NCBI RefSeq assembly: GCF_947502445.1
Contig: NZ_CANMZW010000002.1
Location: 248,001 to 312,000, forward strand
From: an uncultured Brevibacillus sp.
Lineage (GTDB): Bacteria > Bacillota > Bacilli > Brevibacillales > Brevibacillaceae
DNA length: 64,000 bases
Direction: 5' to 3'
Position numbers and translations under genes: made by a program. Of this stretch, positions 8,889 to 17,475 are shown piece after piece (positions within the stretch are counted from its first letter, which is position 1; the number at the start of each line of letters is the position of its first letter). The notes under the pieces are model-generated. The model was not told the DNA's origin, ran no database searches, and worked only from the letters and a program-made list of their open reading frames with translations.

Positions 8889-10214
8889 CTAGCGCTGAAG
8901 CTGCGCGCGTTTTGGGAGAAGATCATGTCCGACGACATCAGCATACGTCTCACGTTTTACGATCAGATCTGCTTCGCCGTCTTTTACAAATACAACAGCA
9001 GGACGAGCAATGCGGTTGTAGTTATTTGACATCGAATAGCCATATGCTCCTGTACTCGGAACCGCCAAAATATCACCAGCTTCAGCCGCAGGAAGCTTGA
9101 CGTCCCAAATCAGCATGTCACCAGATTCGCAGCATTTTCCAGCGATGGAAACAACCTCTGTTGCTGGTTGATTCATTTTATTGGCAATGGCTGCTTCGTA
9201 TTCAGCCTGATAGAGCGCCGGACGAAGATTATCCGTCATACCCCCGTCGACTGCTACGTATTTGCGTACATTTGGGATTTCTTTTTGTGAACCGATGCGA
9301 TAAAGCGTCGTTCCAGAATCACCGACAATACTGCGGCCTGGCTCAATCCACAGCTCAGGCAACGGAATTTGGCGAGCTTCCAGTTCTCCACGCACCAGAT
9401 CCGTGATCGCTTTCATATAAGTATGTGCTGGCTGAGGTGTATCGCCCTCTACATAACGGATACCGAAGCCGCCGCCAACATTGAGTACTTCTGGCAAAAA
9501 GCCATGCTGGTCCTTTGCCTCTCCCAGTAATTCTGTCAACCGTTTTACGGCAACCAGGAAGCCTTCTGTTTCAAAAATTTGCGACCCAATGTGGCTGTGC
9601 ACACCCAATAAATGAAGATGATTGCTTTCATGCGAAAATTTGATCGCTTCTAGCGCCTGACCGTTCTGTACGTCAAATCCGAACTTGGAGTCAATTTGCC
9701 CAGTAGAAATGTACTCATGAGTATGAGCCTCTACACCTGGTGTCACACGCAGCAAAATAGAAATCTTTTCGCTGCGCTCCTGTGCCAGCTGATCTAACAA
9801 ATGGAGCTCATAAAAGTTGTCGACTACAAAGCAACCGATTTTGGCATCCAGCGCCATCCCAATTTCATCCAATGATTTGTTGTTGCCATGAAAGTGGATG
9901 CGATCTACCGGAAATCCTGCTTGCAGTGCTGTATACAGCTCGCCCCCAGAAACAACGTCAAGCGAAAGCCCTTCCTCCTCTACCAGCTTGCACATCGCCA
10001 TCGTACAGAACGCTTTACTCGCATAAGCTACTTGAAAGGAAAAGCCCGTTTGGGAAAACGCGTCAATAAACTGTCGGCATTTGCTGCGAATCAAGGCTTC
10101 ATCGTATACGTAAAGTGGTGTACCGTAGGTTGCTGCCAGCTCTGTTGTTTCGCAGCCCCCAATTTCCAAAATTCCTCGTTCATTCACTCGACTTGTCCCG
10201 TGTAAAAAAAACAT
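8889..10214 (-). CDS. lysA: Diaminopimelate decarboxylase
   Basis: LysA converts meso-diaminopimelate to L-lysine with pyridoxal phosphate, the last step of lysine synthesis. The 441-residue protein shows the cofactor lysine in YASKAF, then HFHGNNK, HSHIGSQI, the glycine-rich NVGGGFGIRY and EPGRS. The active-site cysteine lies in CCESGDML from the neighbouring subunit. The start at 10214 has GGAGG eight bases upstream; the frame also extends nine codons further. A 300-base leader with strong base-pairing potential separates it from spoVAF. spoVAF-lysA adjacency is known from Bacillus, where lysine metabolism and spore diaminopimelate supply are linked by neighbourhood only. Confidence 0.95.
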   Translation of the reverse strand: MFFLHGTSRVNERGILEIGGCETTELAATYGTPLYVYDEALIRSKCRQFIDAFSQTGFSFQVAYASKAFCTMAMCKLVEEEGLSLDVVSGGELYTALQAGFPVDRIHFHGNNKSLDEIGMALDAKIGCFVVDNFYELHLLDQLAQERSEKISILLRVTPGVEAHTHEYISTGQIDSKFGFDVQNGQALEAIKFSHESNHLHLLGVHSHIGSQIFETEGFLVAVKRLTELLGEAKDQHGFLPEVLNVGGGFGIRYVEGDTPQPAHTYMKAITDLVRGELEARQIPLPELWIEPGRSIVGDSGTTLYRIGSQKEIPNVRKYVAVDGGMTDNLRPALYQAEYEAAIANKMNQPATEVVSIAGKCCESGDMLIWDVKLPAAEAGDILAVPSTGAYGYSMSNNYNRIARPAVVFVKDGEADLIVKRETYADVVGHDLLPKRAQLQR

Positions 10215-10292
10215 ATTTCGTTCCTCCCCAGTCTCTGACACCGAATCACTACTGCCTCTTTCCTATCCACTTTTATCGTGGCTTGCGCACAA

Positions 10293-10413
10293 AAGTGCCG
10301 CCTTTACTAGAAGGCTTTACCATGTTAAAGCCCCAGCCGTCGCTAAGGCACTTAAACATTCAATCAGGAGGGTTTCAACCAAGCTGCCGTCCTCGTTAAC
10401 GAGTGAAACCTCC
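10293..10413 (-). promoter_or_regulatory. Structured leader RNA candidate upstream of lysA
   Basis: This stretch holds three nested or adjacent inverted repeats. GGAGG(G)TTTCA at 10367-10377 pairs with TGAAACCTCC at 10404-10413, and CTCGTTAACGAG (10392-10403) is a perfect palindrome inside it. AAGTGCC at 10293-10299 pairs with GGCACTT at 10347-10353, enclosing GGCTTTA/TAAAGCC. I do not recognise a lysine riboswitch core or the T-box GGTGG-ACCGCG sequence. A cis-regulatory leader of lysA is an inference from position and pairing. Confidence 0.4.
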
Positions 10414-10421
10414 ATCGTGTT

Positions 10422-10457
10422 AAAAGAAAGGCAACCGACTTCGAGGCGTCAGTTGCC
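10422..10457 (-). terminator. Terminator between spoVAF and lysA
   Basis: GGCAACTGAC and GTCGGTTGCC form a stem with one mismatch, followed by TTTCTTTT on the minus strand. It may end the spoVA operon, whose stop is 90 bases upstream, or act as an attenuator if the promoter-like element at 10491-10519 is real. Confidence 0.8.
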
Positions 10458-10490
10458 GAACATAACGAGCGTAGTAAGGCTTCCCCATCC

Positions 10491-10519
10491 AATTTACTAC
10501 ACGATAGTTTATTTGACAA
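10491..10519 (-). promoter_or_regulatory. Candidate sigma-A promoter upstream of lysA leader
   Basis: TTGTCA is followed after 17 bases by TAAATT on the minus strand. It lies between the spoVAF stop and the terminator, so transcripts from it would meet that hairpin within about 35 bases. The match is moderate. Confidence 0.35.
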
Positions 10520-10546
10520 TGGGTGTCCGCAGTCGTTTTCAGAATA

Positions 10547-12016
10547 TTATTGACGGGACGTATTTTGCGAGCGAACAATGCTTGGTCGATTGTTTTTTCG
10601 CGGCACTGCAATTCGCACAATGATATCTTTCATTGCTTTGTAATTAAAAGGAATGAACGGCCACAAATAGGGTGTGTTGAGAGAACGAGTGGCAGCAAGT
10701 CCGACCAGCACAACGAGGAACCCGATCATCAGACCTGGTGTCGAGAAGAATCCGACCATCAAGATTAAAAAGATACGGATGAGCCGATTGGCCAGGCTCA
10801 ATTCATAGCTCGGTGTTGCAAACATCCCGATCGCCGCAACAGCCAAATACAAAATAACTTCGGGGGCAAACAAGCCGACTTTAATCGCCACGTCGCCAAC
10901 CAATATTGCGGCCAATAAGCCCATCGCAACGGACAAAGGTGTCGGTGTATGAATCGCAGCCATTCTCATCAAATCAAGCCCAACTTCTGCCATCAAAAAT
11001 TGCGCCAATAAGGGGATACTACCTTTTTGCTTCATTCCGAGAAAATGAAGCGAGTCGGGAATCATCGAAGGGTGCATAACCAACAGTAGCCATATGGGCA
11101 AAACGAACACAGAAGCAAAAATACCGAAAAAACGTACCCAGCGTAAGTATGCACCCACCACCGGCGTCTGCCTGTACTCTTCTGCGTGCTGTACATGATG
11201 AAAATAGGTAGCAGGCGTAATCATGACACTGGGAGATGTATCAACATAAATCAATACATGTCCTTCCAGCAAATGCACCGCTGCGACATCCGGTCTTTCT
11301 GTGTAACGCACCAACGGAAACGGGTTGAACGTCTTGCCGATAATAAATTCCTCTACGGTTTTTTCTGCCATCGGAATCCCGTCAATCTGGATGTTTTGCA
11401 GTCTTTCCTTTAGCGAATCAACTAGGTCCTGGTTTGCGACATCCTGCAAATACGCAACCGCCACATCTGTTTTTGTCCGTTCTCCGATTTGCATTATTTC
11501 AAAGCGAAGTCGCTCATCTCGTAGACGTCTGCGAGTCAAGACGGTATTCATTACCAATGTCTCGGTAAAGCCGTCATGTGCTCCTCGAACGATTCTCTCC
11601 GTATCCGGCTCTATAGGGGAACGCGTCGGATAAACCTTTGCATCCACCATGATGGCCGTATCGTACCGATCAAGGATTAATCCTACTTGTCCAACCAACA
11701 GCTTGTCCATGAATTCATCAGTGGTTGAGATTTTTGTTAGCTGAAAATACGGGATGAATTTATAAAACAGCTGATCGAATAAATGATCCTGAATGTCTCG
11801 CTCCCGCAAATCATTCAGATCCCGCATGATTTGTGTAACGATATTACTGTCAGCAAAGCCATTTATGTAATACAAAAGGAGTGGTGTTCTCCCAACGAAA
11901 AACTCATGCACTCCCATATCAAAGCTTGAGCCAATGCCTAACCTGTCATTTAAGTACGCTTTATTTTCTTCCATTTGGTCCGAGATGGGGCGCCGTTTTT
12001 CCGTTACCTGTGCCAT
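10547..12016 (-). CDS. spoVAF: Stage V sporulation protein AF (GerA-type)
   Basis: SpoVAF is a 489-residue inner spore membrane protein of the GerA A-subunit family. It has a soluble N-terminal region with the family stretch GFTETLVMNTVLTRRRLRD-like residues at about 150-200, then at least four hydrophobic segments, and a basic tail. Family members take part in germination signalling or dipicolinate release. The ATG at 12016 has AGGAG eight bases upstream, and the first 56 bases overlap the end of spoVAEa. It is the last gene of the spoVA operon, as in Bacillus. Confidence 0.9.
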   Translation of the reverse strand: MAQVTEKRRPISDQMEENKAYLNDRLGIGSSFDMGVHEFFVGRTPLLLYYINGFADSNIVTQIMRDLNDLRERDIQDHLFDQLFYKFIPYFQLTKISTTDEFMDKLLVGQVGLILDRYDTAIMVDAKVYPTRSPIEPDTERIVRGAHDGFTETLVMNTVLTRRRLRDERLRFEIMQIGERTKTDVAVAYLQDVANQDLVDSLKERLQNIQIDGIPMAEKTVEEFIIGKTFNPFPLVRYTERPDVAAVHLLEGHVLIYVDTSPSVMITPATYFHHVQHAEEYRQTPVVGAYLRWVRFFGIFASVFVLPIWLLLVMHPSMIPDSLHFLGMKQKGSIPLLAQFLMAEVGLDLMRMAAIHTPTPLSVAMGLLAAILVGDVAIKVGLFAPEVILYLAVAAIGMFATPSYELSLANRLIRIFLILMVGFFSTPGLMIGFLVVLVGLAATRSLNTPYLWPFIPFNYKAMKDIIVRIAVPRKNNRPSIVRSQNTSRQ

Positions 12017-12584
12017 TCGGGTCGCTCCTTTCCAGTATCCATTGCACTGCTTTTTTCGTGATCGGACTGCCTTTTTGCAAGCTGTCCTTTCCAAGCATCT
12101 TGCCGATATCACCAATACCGATGACATTAGGAACGTGAAGGGCATTCAGAATATCGACTGTATCGCCGTATATACGGTTTACAAGCTCTGGACTTGCATT
12201 TCCGTCTTTATCCACAGCTTCTGTCACAACTTGCCCTTCATTATTGAGGGAATAAGCTACCCGCGCTCCTTGCACCCATCGCGTATTAGAGGCAACTGCA
12301 ATCGCTCCGATTACCTTGATATCCGGGTGCTTGACCACATACTCGATGGCCTTCTCTCCCCGCCCCTTTCCGAAATCACCATTATCGTCAAACATGACAA
12401 TCACAGGATCGTAGGCAGCCATTTTAATGAGTTCAACCATCTGATGTCCTCGCAGAGGTGTCGGATTCCCGGCAGATAAGGAAATGCATCGCCCGCCGAT
12501 CTCTCTTGCTACCATTTCCAGCACTTTTTGTGCGACATGATCACCATCAGTTACGAGGATGACTCTTCGTCTTTCTCCCTCCAT
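11961..12584 (-). CDS. spoVAEa: Stage V sporulation protein AE, soluble paralogue (SpoVAEa)
   Basis: This roughly 207-residue soluble protein begins with RRRVILVTDGDHVAQKV and contains VMFDDNGDFGKGRGE and AIAVASNTRWVQGA. These are typical of SpoVAEa, a non-membrane member of the spoVA operon of unknown biochemical role. I prefer the ATG at 12584, preceded by GGTGGAGG, although the spacing is short; an ATG pair at 12614/12611 would add ten residues. Its end overlaps the start of spoVAF. It follows spoVAEb closely, matching the Bacillus operon order. Confidence 0.87.
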   Translation of the reverse strand: MEGERRRVILVTDGDHVAQKVLEMVAREIGGRCISLSAGNPTPLRGHQMVELIKMAAYDPVIVMFDDNGDFGKGRGEKAIEYVVKHPDIKVIGAIAVASNTRWVQGARVAYSLNNEGQVVTEAVDKDGNASPELVNRIYGDTVDILNALHVPNVIGIGDIGKMLGKDSLQKGSPITKKAVQWILERSDPNGTGNGKTAPHLGPNGRK

Positions 12585-12619
12585 GTCGCCTCCACCGCCT
12601 TCACCCAGCATCATAGCGG

Positions 12620-12970
12620 CTACCCTTTTGGCTTGAATAGAAGGGAAGCAAAAAATCCAAAGGCAATCGCAGCGGATATTCCGGCACTTGTGACCTCGAA
12701 AATTCCGGTGGCTACACCAATCAAGCCATGCTGCTCAGCCTCACCGATCGCACCATGATACAGGGAATGACCAAAGCTCGTGATCGGTACGGTAGCTCCA
12801 GCCCCCGCAAAGTCGATAAATTTGTCATACACACCCAGAAAATCCAGAACTACACCGGCCACTACAAGTGTACTCATCACGTGTGCAGGTGTCAGTTTTC
12901 CCACGTCGAGAAGCAATTGTCCGATGACACAAATCAGCCCGCCAACAATAAACGCAATTACGTACTCCAT
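12620..12970 (-). CDS. spoVAEb: Stage V sporulation protein AE, membrane subunit (SpoVAEb)
   Basis: The 116-residue membrane protein is related to SpoVAC, sharing the [25 protein letters not shown] motif region (residues about 45-70). It is part of the SpoVA complex that moves dipicolinic acid into the forespore and out at germination. AGGAG lies seven bases before the ATG at 12970, which touches the stop codon of spoVAD; an extra ATG three bases earlier is also possible. Its length equals that of the Bacillus protein. Confidence 0.9.
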   Translation of the reverse strand: MEYVIAFIVGGLICVIGQLLLDVGKLTPAHVMSTLVVAGVVLDFLGVYDKFIDFAGAGATVPITSFGHSLYHGAIGEAEQHGLIGVATGIFEVTSAGISAAIAFGFFASLLFKPKG

Positions 12971-13995
12971 CATATGTCTCCTTCCAGTGCAACTGCATGA
13001 GCGATACACGGGATTGAATTGCCCTGCTGGTAGCTTACAGGACTAAGCAGTGCACCAGTGGCACAAACCAGAACCTTTTTGAGCAAGCCCCGATTTAACT
13101 GGTCTAACATATATCCGTAGGTAACCACCGCACTGCTAGCACATCCGCTGCCTCCAGCGAAAACATCTTGATCAGGAGTGTAAACCATGAGACCGCAGTC
13201 GTTGTACACCTGATCCATATCGTATCCCTCTTGCAGCAACAGCTCTTTTGTAATCGGATAGCCTACCGAAGCCAAATCTCCGGTCACGATCAAATCGTAG
13301 AAGTCAGGTGTACGTCCCGTATCTTGAAAATGAGCCAAAAAGGTAGAGACAGCCGCAGGTGCCATCGCTGATCCCATATCGAACGGGTCCTTGATTCCCA
13401 TGTCCATTACCTTCCCTATCGTCGCATAAGTGATCCGTGGACCCTTCCCGCCAATGCCAACCAAGCCTGCTCCCGCTCCGGTAACGGTCCATTGAGCTGA
13501 GGGTGGTTTTTGCCCCCCATATTCCGTCGGATAACGATACTGCCTTTCCGCTGTCGCATTATGACTACTGCAGGCAGCGATTGCTTTGTTCGCATATCCT
13601 GCATTGACCAAAGCTGCGGCATTGGCAAGCGTAAGCATGGAGGTCGAGCACGCACCATACATGCCAAGCAAAGGAATCGCCAGTTTTTCAGCGGTAAAGT
13701 TGGTCGTGATATTTTGATTTAACAGATCCCCAGCAAGAATGAGATCGACATCCTGACCGGTGATGCCCGCCTTTTGAAGCAATGTCGTGATGGCATCCTC
13801 AAGCAATTGTCGCTCTGCGTCTTCCCAGGTTTGTTGTCCTGCGTACATATCGTCATGAATCTTGTCAAAATAGGCTGCCAAGGGTCCCTCTCCCTCTTTC
13901 GGACCAACGGCCACAGCCGACGCTTGCAATCTTACATCTTCAGTAAAATGCCACGTCTGCCGGTTGATTCGAGACACCTGTTTTTGGCTTGCCAC
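12970..13995 (-). CDS. spoVAD: Stage V sporulation protein AD
   Basis: SpoVAD is a 341-residue thiolase-fold protein that binds dipicolinic acid on the forespore membrane. It shows the family regions [29 protein letters not shown] (a thiolase-like cysteine turn) and [14 protein letters not shown]. The GTG at 13995 is favoured because AGGAGG lies seven bases upstream; the GTG six bases earlier is too close to that site. It follows spoVAC by 12 bases and its stop overlaps the spoVAEb start, so translation is probably coupled. Confidence 0.94.
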   Translation of the reverse strand: MASQKQVSRINRQTWHFTEDVRLQASAVAVGPKEGEGPLAAYFDKIHDDMYAGQQTWEDAERQLLEDAITTLLQKAGITGQDVDLILAGDLLNQNITTNFTAEKLAIPLLGMYGACSTSMLTLANAAALVNAGYANKAIAACSSHNATAERQYRYPTEYGGQKPPSAQWTVTGAGAGLVGIGGKGPRITYATIGKVMDMGIKDPFDMGSAMAPAAVSTFLAHFQDTGRTPDFYDLIVTGDLASVGYPITKELLLQEGYDMDQVYNDCGLMVYTPDQDVFAGGSGCASSAVVTYGYMLDQLNRGLLKKVLVCATGALLSPVSYQQGNSIPCIAHAVALEGDI

Positions 13996-14007
13996 TGACA
14001 CCCCTCC

Positions 14008-14496
14008 TCAAAAGATCATGTTCATTACACTTTTCAAGATGCCTGCAATAAAAGCCGCTACCACTCCAAAAACGATAACAGAGCCTGCCAGCTTGAACAT
14101 GTTTCCTCCGACACCGAGGACAAGACCTTCACTTCGATGCTCAATAGCAGCAGATGCAATCGAGTTAGCAAACCCTGTCACTGGCACAGCAGAGCCCGCT
14201 CCCGCATATTGACCGATATTGTCGTACACACCGAGTCCAGTCAGCAAAACCGAAATGAAAATGAGAGTGGCTACTGTTGGGTTACTCGCAGTCTTCTCAG
14301 TAAATCCAAAGAAGTAGATATACATATTTTGCAAGGCTTGTCCCAACAGACAAATCGTTCCTCCAACCCAAAACGCACGGAGAGAGTTTAGCAGGACATT
14401 TCGCTTTGGTTGGAATTTGGCAGCTTGCTGTTGATACAGCTGCTTCGTCATTTGCATGGATGCCCCAATGGGTTTTGATTTCGTTTTGGTCGCCAT
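14008..14496 (-). CDS. spoVAC: Stage V sporulation protein AC
   Basis: SpoVAC is a 162-residue membrane protein, reported in Bacillus as a mechanosensitive channel component for dipicolinate release. The conserved segment GVYDNIGQYAGAGSAVPVTGFANSI lies in its middle and mirrors that in SpoVAEb. A basic, soluble N-terminus of about 35 residues precedes four hydrophobic segments. AGGAG stands nine bases before the ATG. A gap of 105 bases to spoVAB holds nothing I recognise. Confidence 0.93.
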   Translation of the reverse strand: MATKTKSKPIGASMQMTKQLYQQQAAKFQPKRNVLLNSLRAFWVGGTICLLGQALQNMYIYFFGFTEKTASNPTVATLIFISVLLTGLGVYDNIGQYAGAGSAVPVTGFANSIASAAIEHRSEGLVLGVGGNMFKLAGSVIVFGVVAAFIAGILKSVMNMIF

Positions 14497-14601
14497 GCCC
14501 TTTCACTCCTTTTTGTGCTAAAATACGCAAGCTTTCAGGAAAAGCCATACCTATATCTTTCCTGTTTCAAAAGATGCCTATGAATAGTGGTATTTACCAG
14601 T

Positions 14602-15021
14602 TTATAAATGAAGCAGCCATTGCAGGAGCGAACCCGTTACTTTGCCAAACACAACGGCCATTAACAAGACGAGCAAATTTCCATCCATCGAAAGACGCTT
14701 GGCGAGTATCGGAAAAACGTTTAAGACCTCTGTTAAGCCTGCTGCCAGTGTTCCAACAAAAATCCCTGCAATCAGCCCATAAATGGCTGCTACGAGCACT
14801 GGCAATTGCATACCCCAATGAAAGAAATCAATTAACGTAAAAACGAGAACCCCGCTTACCAGCGCCCATTCAAAACCGCGAATATACCGATGTGCATTCG
14901 TGAGTTGAGTGAGACGAGGGATAATATCGAGTACGGTAATGAAGGCCACAAAGCCGCTTCCCACCGCAAGACCTCCACCTAGCCCTATCAGTACCATGAG
15001 CAAGCATGCACCTAGGTTCAT
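14602..15021 (-). CDS. spoVAB: Stage V sporulation protein AB
   Basis: This 139-residue protein is almost entirely hydrophobic, with about four to five membrane segments, including the glycine-rich LIGLGGGLAVGSG near the N-terminus. It matches SpoVAB by position and character. The start codon overlaps the spoVAA stop in an ATGA arrangement. It is part of the SpoVA dipicolinate-transport complex, but its own role is not defined. Confidence 0.9.
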   Translation of the reverse strand: MNLGACLLMVLIGLGGGLAVGSGFVAFITVLDIIPRLTQLTNAHRYIRGFEWALVSGVLVFTLIDFFHWGMQLPVLVAAIYGLIAGIFVGTLAAGLTEVLNVFPILAKRLSMDGNLLVLLMAVVFGKVTGSLLQWLLHL

Positions 15022-15632
15022 GGTTTGGTTCGCTGATTTTCCTTGTTTTCGTTTTGCAAATAGTACTGATCGAGATTTTGCTGATACATGAACAACTCGA
15101 CTTCCAGTGGGCTAGGTTCTTCGTTAATTTTTTTCTTGAATATATGGTTAAAAAACAAAATCATCCCTAGTCCAATCCCAATCGAGTACGGGATTTGCAA
15201 CCAGAGCGGCTGCTGACTTTTTTGACCGGTGATGAGATAAAAAATACGTTCGTGGACCTGAGTCATACTCACATCGGTGTGAAAGTTCATAATGGCAAGC
15301 CCCGACCCGATAAACAGCACGAGCCACACAATTGCAACGAGAACCGGATTTGCTTTTTTCCGTGGATTTTGCACCTCAACAATAATTTGCGGAGAGCCTT
15401 GAATATCTAATTCTGCCTCTGGATAAACCTGACGCAGCCTTTGGATCACTTGCATAATATCGATGATGATTAAATTACCGTCCCTTGGCTCCACGCGATA
15501 AATCGGCATTCGCTTAATCGCTTCTTCACGTTCGCCATCCCAGTAAATCTGGCAAATATCTCCCAGCGTGATCAACGCCCCAGGCTTTATTGCCAAACGC
15601 TTTCGCAGGCGCAGAAATAACGCTTCCTTCAT
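15018..15632 (-). CDS. spoVAA: Stage V sporulation protein AA
   Basis: SpoVAA, 204 residues, has a soluble N-terminal half of about 100 residues (containing GDICQIYWDGE) followed by two membrane segments near residues 105-125 and 150-175. This is the first gene of the spoVA operon. AAAGGAGG lies about eight bases before the ATG. A sigma-G-type promoter is visible 41 bases upstream, overlapping the sigF terminator, so the operon can be read separately from spoIIA. Assignment relies strongly on operon order because the sequence is less conserved than SpoVAC or SpoVAD. Confidence 0.9.
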   Translation of the reverse strand: MKEALFLRLRKRLAIKPGALITLGDICQIYWDGEREEAIKRMPIYRVEPRDGNLIIIDIMQVIQRLRQVYPEAELDIQGSPQIIVEVQNPRKKANPVLVAIVWLVLFIGSGLAIMNFHTDVSMTQVHERIFYLITGQKSQQPLWLQIPYSIGIGLGMILFFNHIFKKKINEEPSPLEVELFMYQQNLDQYYLQNENKENQRTKP

Positions 15633-15672
15633 GAAAGCTCCCTCCTTTCCCCTTTTCCTGCGTTTTCCCCGC

Positions 15673-15702
15673 TAGTATGTGCCACCTCCTAAAAGCCATG
15701 CA
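15673..15702 (-). promoter_or_regulatory. Sigma-G type promoter of spoVA operon
   Basis: TGCATG and CATACTA are separated by 17 bases on the minus strand. The -10 element matches the forespore sigma-G/sigma-F CATnnTA pattern exactly, and spoVA is a known sigma-G operon. The -35 end overlaps the edge of the sigF terminator. Confidence 0.75.
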
Positions 15703-15735
15703 AAAAAACACCAAAGCCATAGCGCTCTGGTGTTT
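15702..15735 (-). terminator. Terminator after sigF
   Basis: On the minus strand AAACACCA pairs with TGGTGTTT, followed by seven Ts. It lies 24 bases beyond the sigF stop and closes the spoIIA operon. Confidence 0.85.
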
Positions 15736-15759
15736 CCGAAACTACTTTTAAGAAGCGGG

Positions 15760-16515
15760 CTAGTTTTCAATTTGATCCTTGATCGTTTGCAGAATTCGCT
15801 TTTCCAAGCGGGAGACCTGGACTTGGGATATGCCCAGCCTCTCCGCTACTTCAGACTGGGTCTGATCCTTATAGTAACGCAAGTACACGATCAGCTGCTC
15901 TCGCTCGCTCAGACGACTGATAGCGTCTTTCAGGGCTATCTTTTCAAACCATTTGTTTACACCTTCATCTGCGATTTGATCAATGAGCGTAATGGGATCC
16001 CCATCATTTTCAAAGACTGTTTCGTGGATGGAGGAAGGGGCTCGATTCGCTTCCTGCGCAAAAACGACTTCCTCCGGTGTAATCCCTACAGCTTCAGCTA
16101 CTTCAGCAATCGTCGGAGCACGCCCGAATTGCTTGTACAGCTCGTCCTTTGTTCTCCGCACCTTATTTGCTGTTTCCTTGAGAGAGCGGCTTACTTTTAC
16201 CGTTCCGTCATCCCGTAAAAAACGTTGGATTTCCCCAATAATCATCGGAACCGCATAGGTAGAGAACCGTACATCGTAGGAAAGATCAAACTTATCTACA
16301 GCTTTTAGCAAGCCGATACAACCGATTTGAAACAAATCATCCGCTTCATATCCACGGTTGATAAAACGCTGTACGACAGACCAGACCAGCCTAATGTTGC
16401 TGTTCACTAGAAGTTCGCGGGCATGGGCGTCTCCGGCCTGGCTCTTGGCGATCAGTTCCTTCACTTGGTCATTGGTCAGAAATGGTTGACTCGCGTTTTT
16501 GATATCGGCACCCAT
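15760..16515 (-). CDS. sigF: RNA polymerase forespore sigma factor sigma-F
   Basis: SigF directs the first forespore-specific transcription after polar division. The 251-residue protein has region 2 (NIRLVWSVVQRFINRGYEADDLFQIGCIGLLKAVDKFD), region 3, and region 4 with the helix-turn-helix QSEVAERLGISQVQVSRLEKRIL at the C-terminus. ATG at 16515 has AGGGG eight bases upstream; a GTG two codons earlier overlaps that site. It follows spoIIAB by 11 bases in the order spoIIAA-spoIIAB-sigF. It is held inactive by SpoIIAB until SpoIIAA is dephosphorylated. The protein resembles sigma-G, but the operon settles the identity. Confidence 0.97.
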   Translation of the reverse strand: MGADIKNASQPFLTNDQVKELIAKSQAGDAHARELLVNSNIRLVWSVVQRFINRGYEADDLFQIGCIGLLKAVDKFDLSYDVRFSTYAVPMIIGEIQRFLRDDGTVKVSRSLKETANKVRRTKDELYKQFGRAPTIAEVAEAVGITPEEVVFAQEANRAPSSIHETVFENDGDPITLIDQIADEGVNKWFEKIALKDAISRLSEREQLIVYLRYYKDQTQSEVAERLGISQVQVSRLEKRILQTIKDQIEN

Positions 16516-16526
16516 TGGCACTACCC

Positions 16527-16976
16527 CTAATTTTGTAAGGCTTTGGCAAACGACAGGCGTTTGGTCAGGCGCACGGTTGTACCTTTTCCAATCGCAGTCG
16601 CCACTTCCAAAGAATCCATGAAATTCTCCATAATGGTGAAGCCCATTCCAGAGCGTTCCAGTTCCGGTTTGGTAGTGTAGAGTGGCTGCATGGCCTGCTC
16701 TACATCCTCAATTCCTTTTCCATTGTCTTCCACGACAACCTCCACCGTTCCCTCATCAATGCGCACAGATATATGTACCACACCCTCGGGATTCTCGTCA
16801 TATCCGTGAATGATGGCGTTGGTTACCGCCTCGGAAATAACGGTTTTCATTTCTTCGAGCTCATCCATCGTAATATCCAGATGAGAGATGAACGAAGCCA
16901 CTGCCACACGGGCAAATGCTTCATTTTGGCTCAATGCAGCAAACGATACGGACATGAAATTACGCTGTACTGTCAT
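16527..16976 (-). CDS. spoIIAB: Anti-sigma F factor and serine kinase
   Basis: SpoIIAB binds SigF and phosphorylates SpoIIAA. This 149-residue GHKL-fold kinase shows the N box [11 protein letters not shown], the G1 box VEDNGKGI and the G2 region [11 protein letters not shown]. The ATG lies two bases beyond the spoIIAA stop, giving tight coupling of partner and antagonist. The length is like that of Bacillus SpoIIAB. No unusual residues were noticed. Confidence 0.96.
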   Translation of the reverse strand: MTVQRNFMSVSFAALSQNEAFARVAVASFISHLDITMDELEEMKTVISEAVTNAIIHGYDENPEGVVHISVRIDEGTVEVVVEDNGKGIEDVEQAMQPLYTTKPELERSGMGFTIMENFMDSLEVATAIGKGTTVRLTKRLSFAKALQN

Positions 16977-16978
16977 TT

Positions 16979-17329
16979 TTACGCCACCCCCAGAACAAGC
17001 AATGCATCTGCTTCATTTTCACGGAATTTGATTACCTTGAACAATCCTGACATCTCAAAAATGCGATAGATGGTTGGATTAATCGAGCAAACATACATTT
17101 CACCGGAACGAGCAGCGATTTGCTTAAACCTGCCCAAAATGACTCCGATTCCGGAGCTGTCCATGAAAGCCAAATCCGCCAGACTCAATACGATATGACG
17201 GATCTGGGGGGTTCGTAAAATATCATCTACCTTGCTTCGCAGCTCTTCTGCCGTATGATGATCCAGCTCTCCTTGCAAGCGGATTACCAGCACATCCTGC
17301 CGGGTCTCCATCGCAATGCGCAAACTCAT
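16979..17329 (-). CDS. spoIIAA: Anti-anti-sigma factor SpoIIAA
   Basis: SpoIIAA is the STAS-domain anti-anti-sigma factor that frees SigF by binding SpoIIAB. The 116-residue protein carries [12 protein letters not shown], in which one serine is the phosphorylation site used by SpoIIAB and reversed by SpoIIE. It is the first gene of the core spoIIA trio, with AAGGAG about eleven bases before the ATG. A sigma-H-like promoter and the dacF terminator lie just upstream, so it can be expressed before septation and independently of dacF. Confidence 0.96.
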   Translation of the reverse strand: MSLRIAMETRQDVLVIRLQGELDHHTAEELRSKVDDILRTPQIRHIVLSLADLAFMDSSGIGVILGRFKQIAARSGEMYVCSINPTIYRIFEMSGLFKVIKFRENEADALLVLGVA

Positions 17330-17362
17330 GGCTGACTCACTCCTTCTCCCGTATTAGCTGTC

Positions 17363-17392
17363 TCTTTCTTCTTTCGTTTAACCAATTCCTGC
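17363..17392 (-). promoter_or_regulatory. Candidate sigma-H promoter of spoIIA
   Basis: GCAGGAATT is followed after 12 bases by GAAGAAAGA on the minus strand. The upstream element fits the sigma-H pattern RnAGGAWWW well; the downstream element fits RnnGAATWW only in part. Position, 34 bases before spoIIAA, and known sigma-H control support it. Confidence 0.5.
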
Positions 17393-17407
17393 CAGTCGAC
17401 AAAAGAA

Positions 17408-17453
17408 CAAAAAAATCGAGTAGCCACATCTGCTTATTCGAGGCAACTCGATT
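17408..17453 (-). terminator. Terminator between dacF and spoIIAA
   Basis: AATCGAGT-GCC and GGC-ACTCGATT form a stem on the minus strand, followed by a run of seven Ts. Read-through would be needed for dacF transcripts to reach spoIIAA. Confidence 0.8.
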
Positions 17454-17475
17454 CTTTTCGCGCTCATGATGTCCG

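Noticed and set aside
10215..10546. Lysine riboswitch or T-box before lysA
   Set aside because: The conserved lysine-riboswitch core and the T-box GGTGG-ACCGCG sequence were not found on the minus strand, despite clear base pairing.
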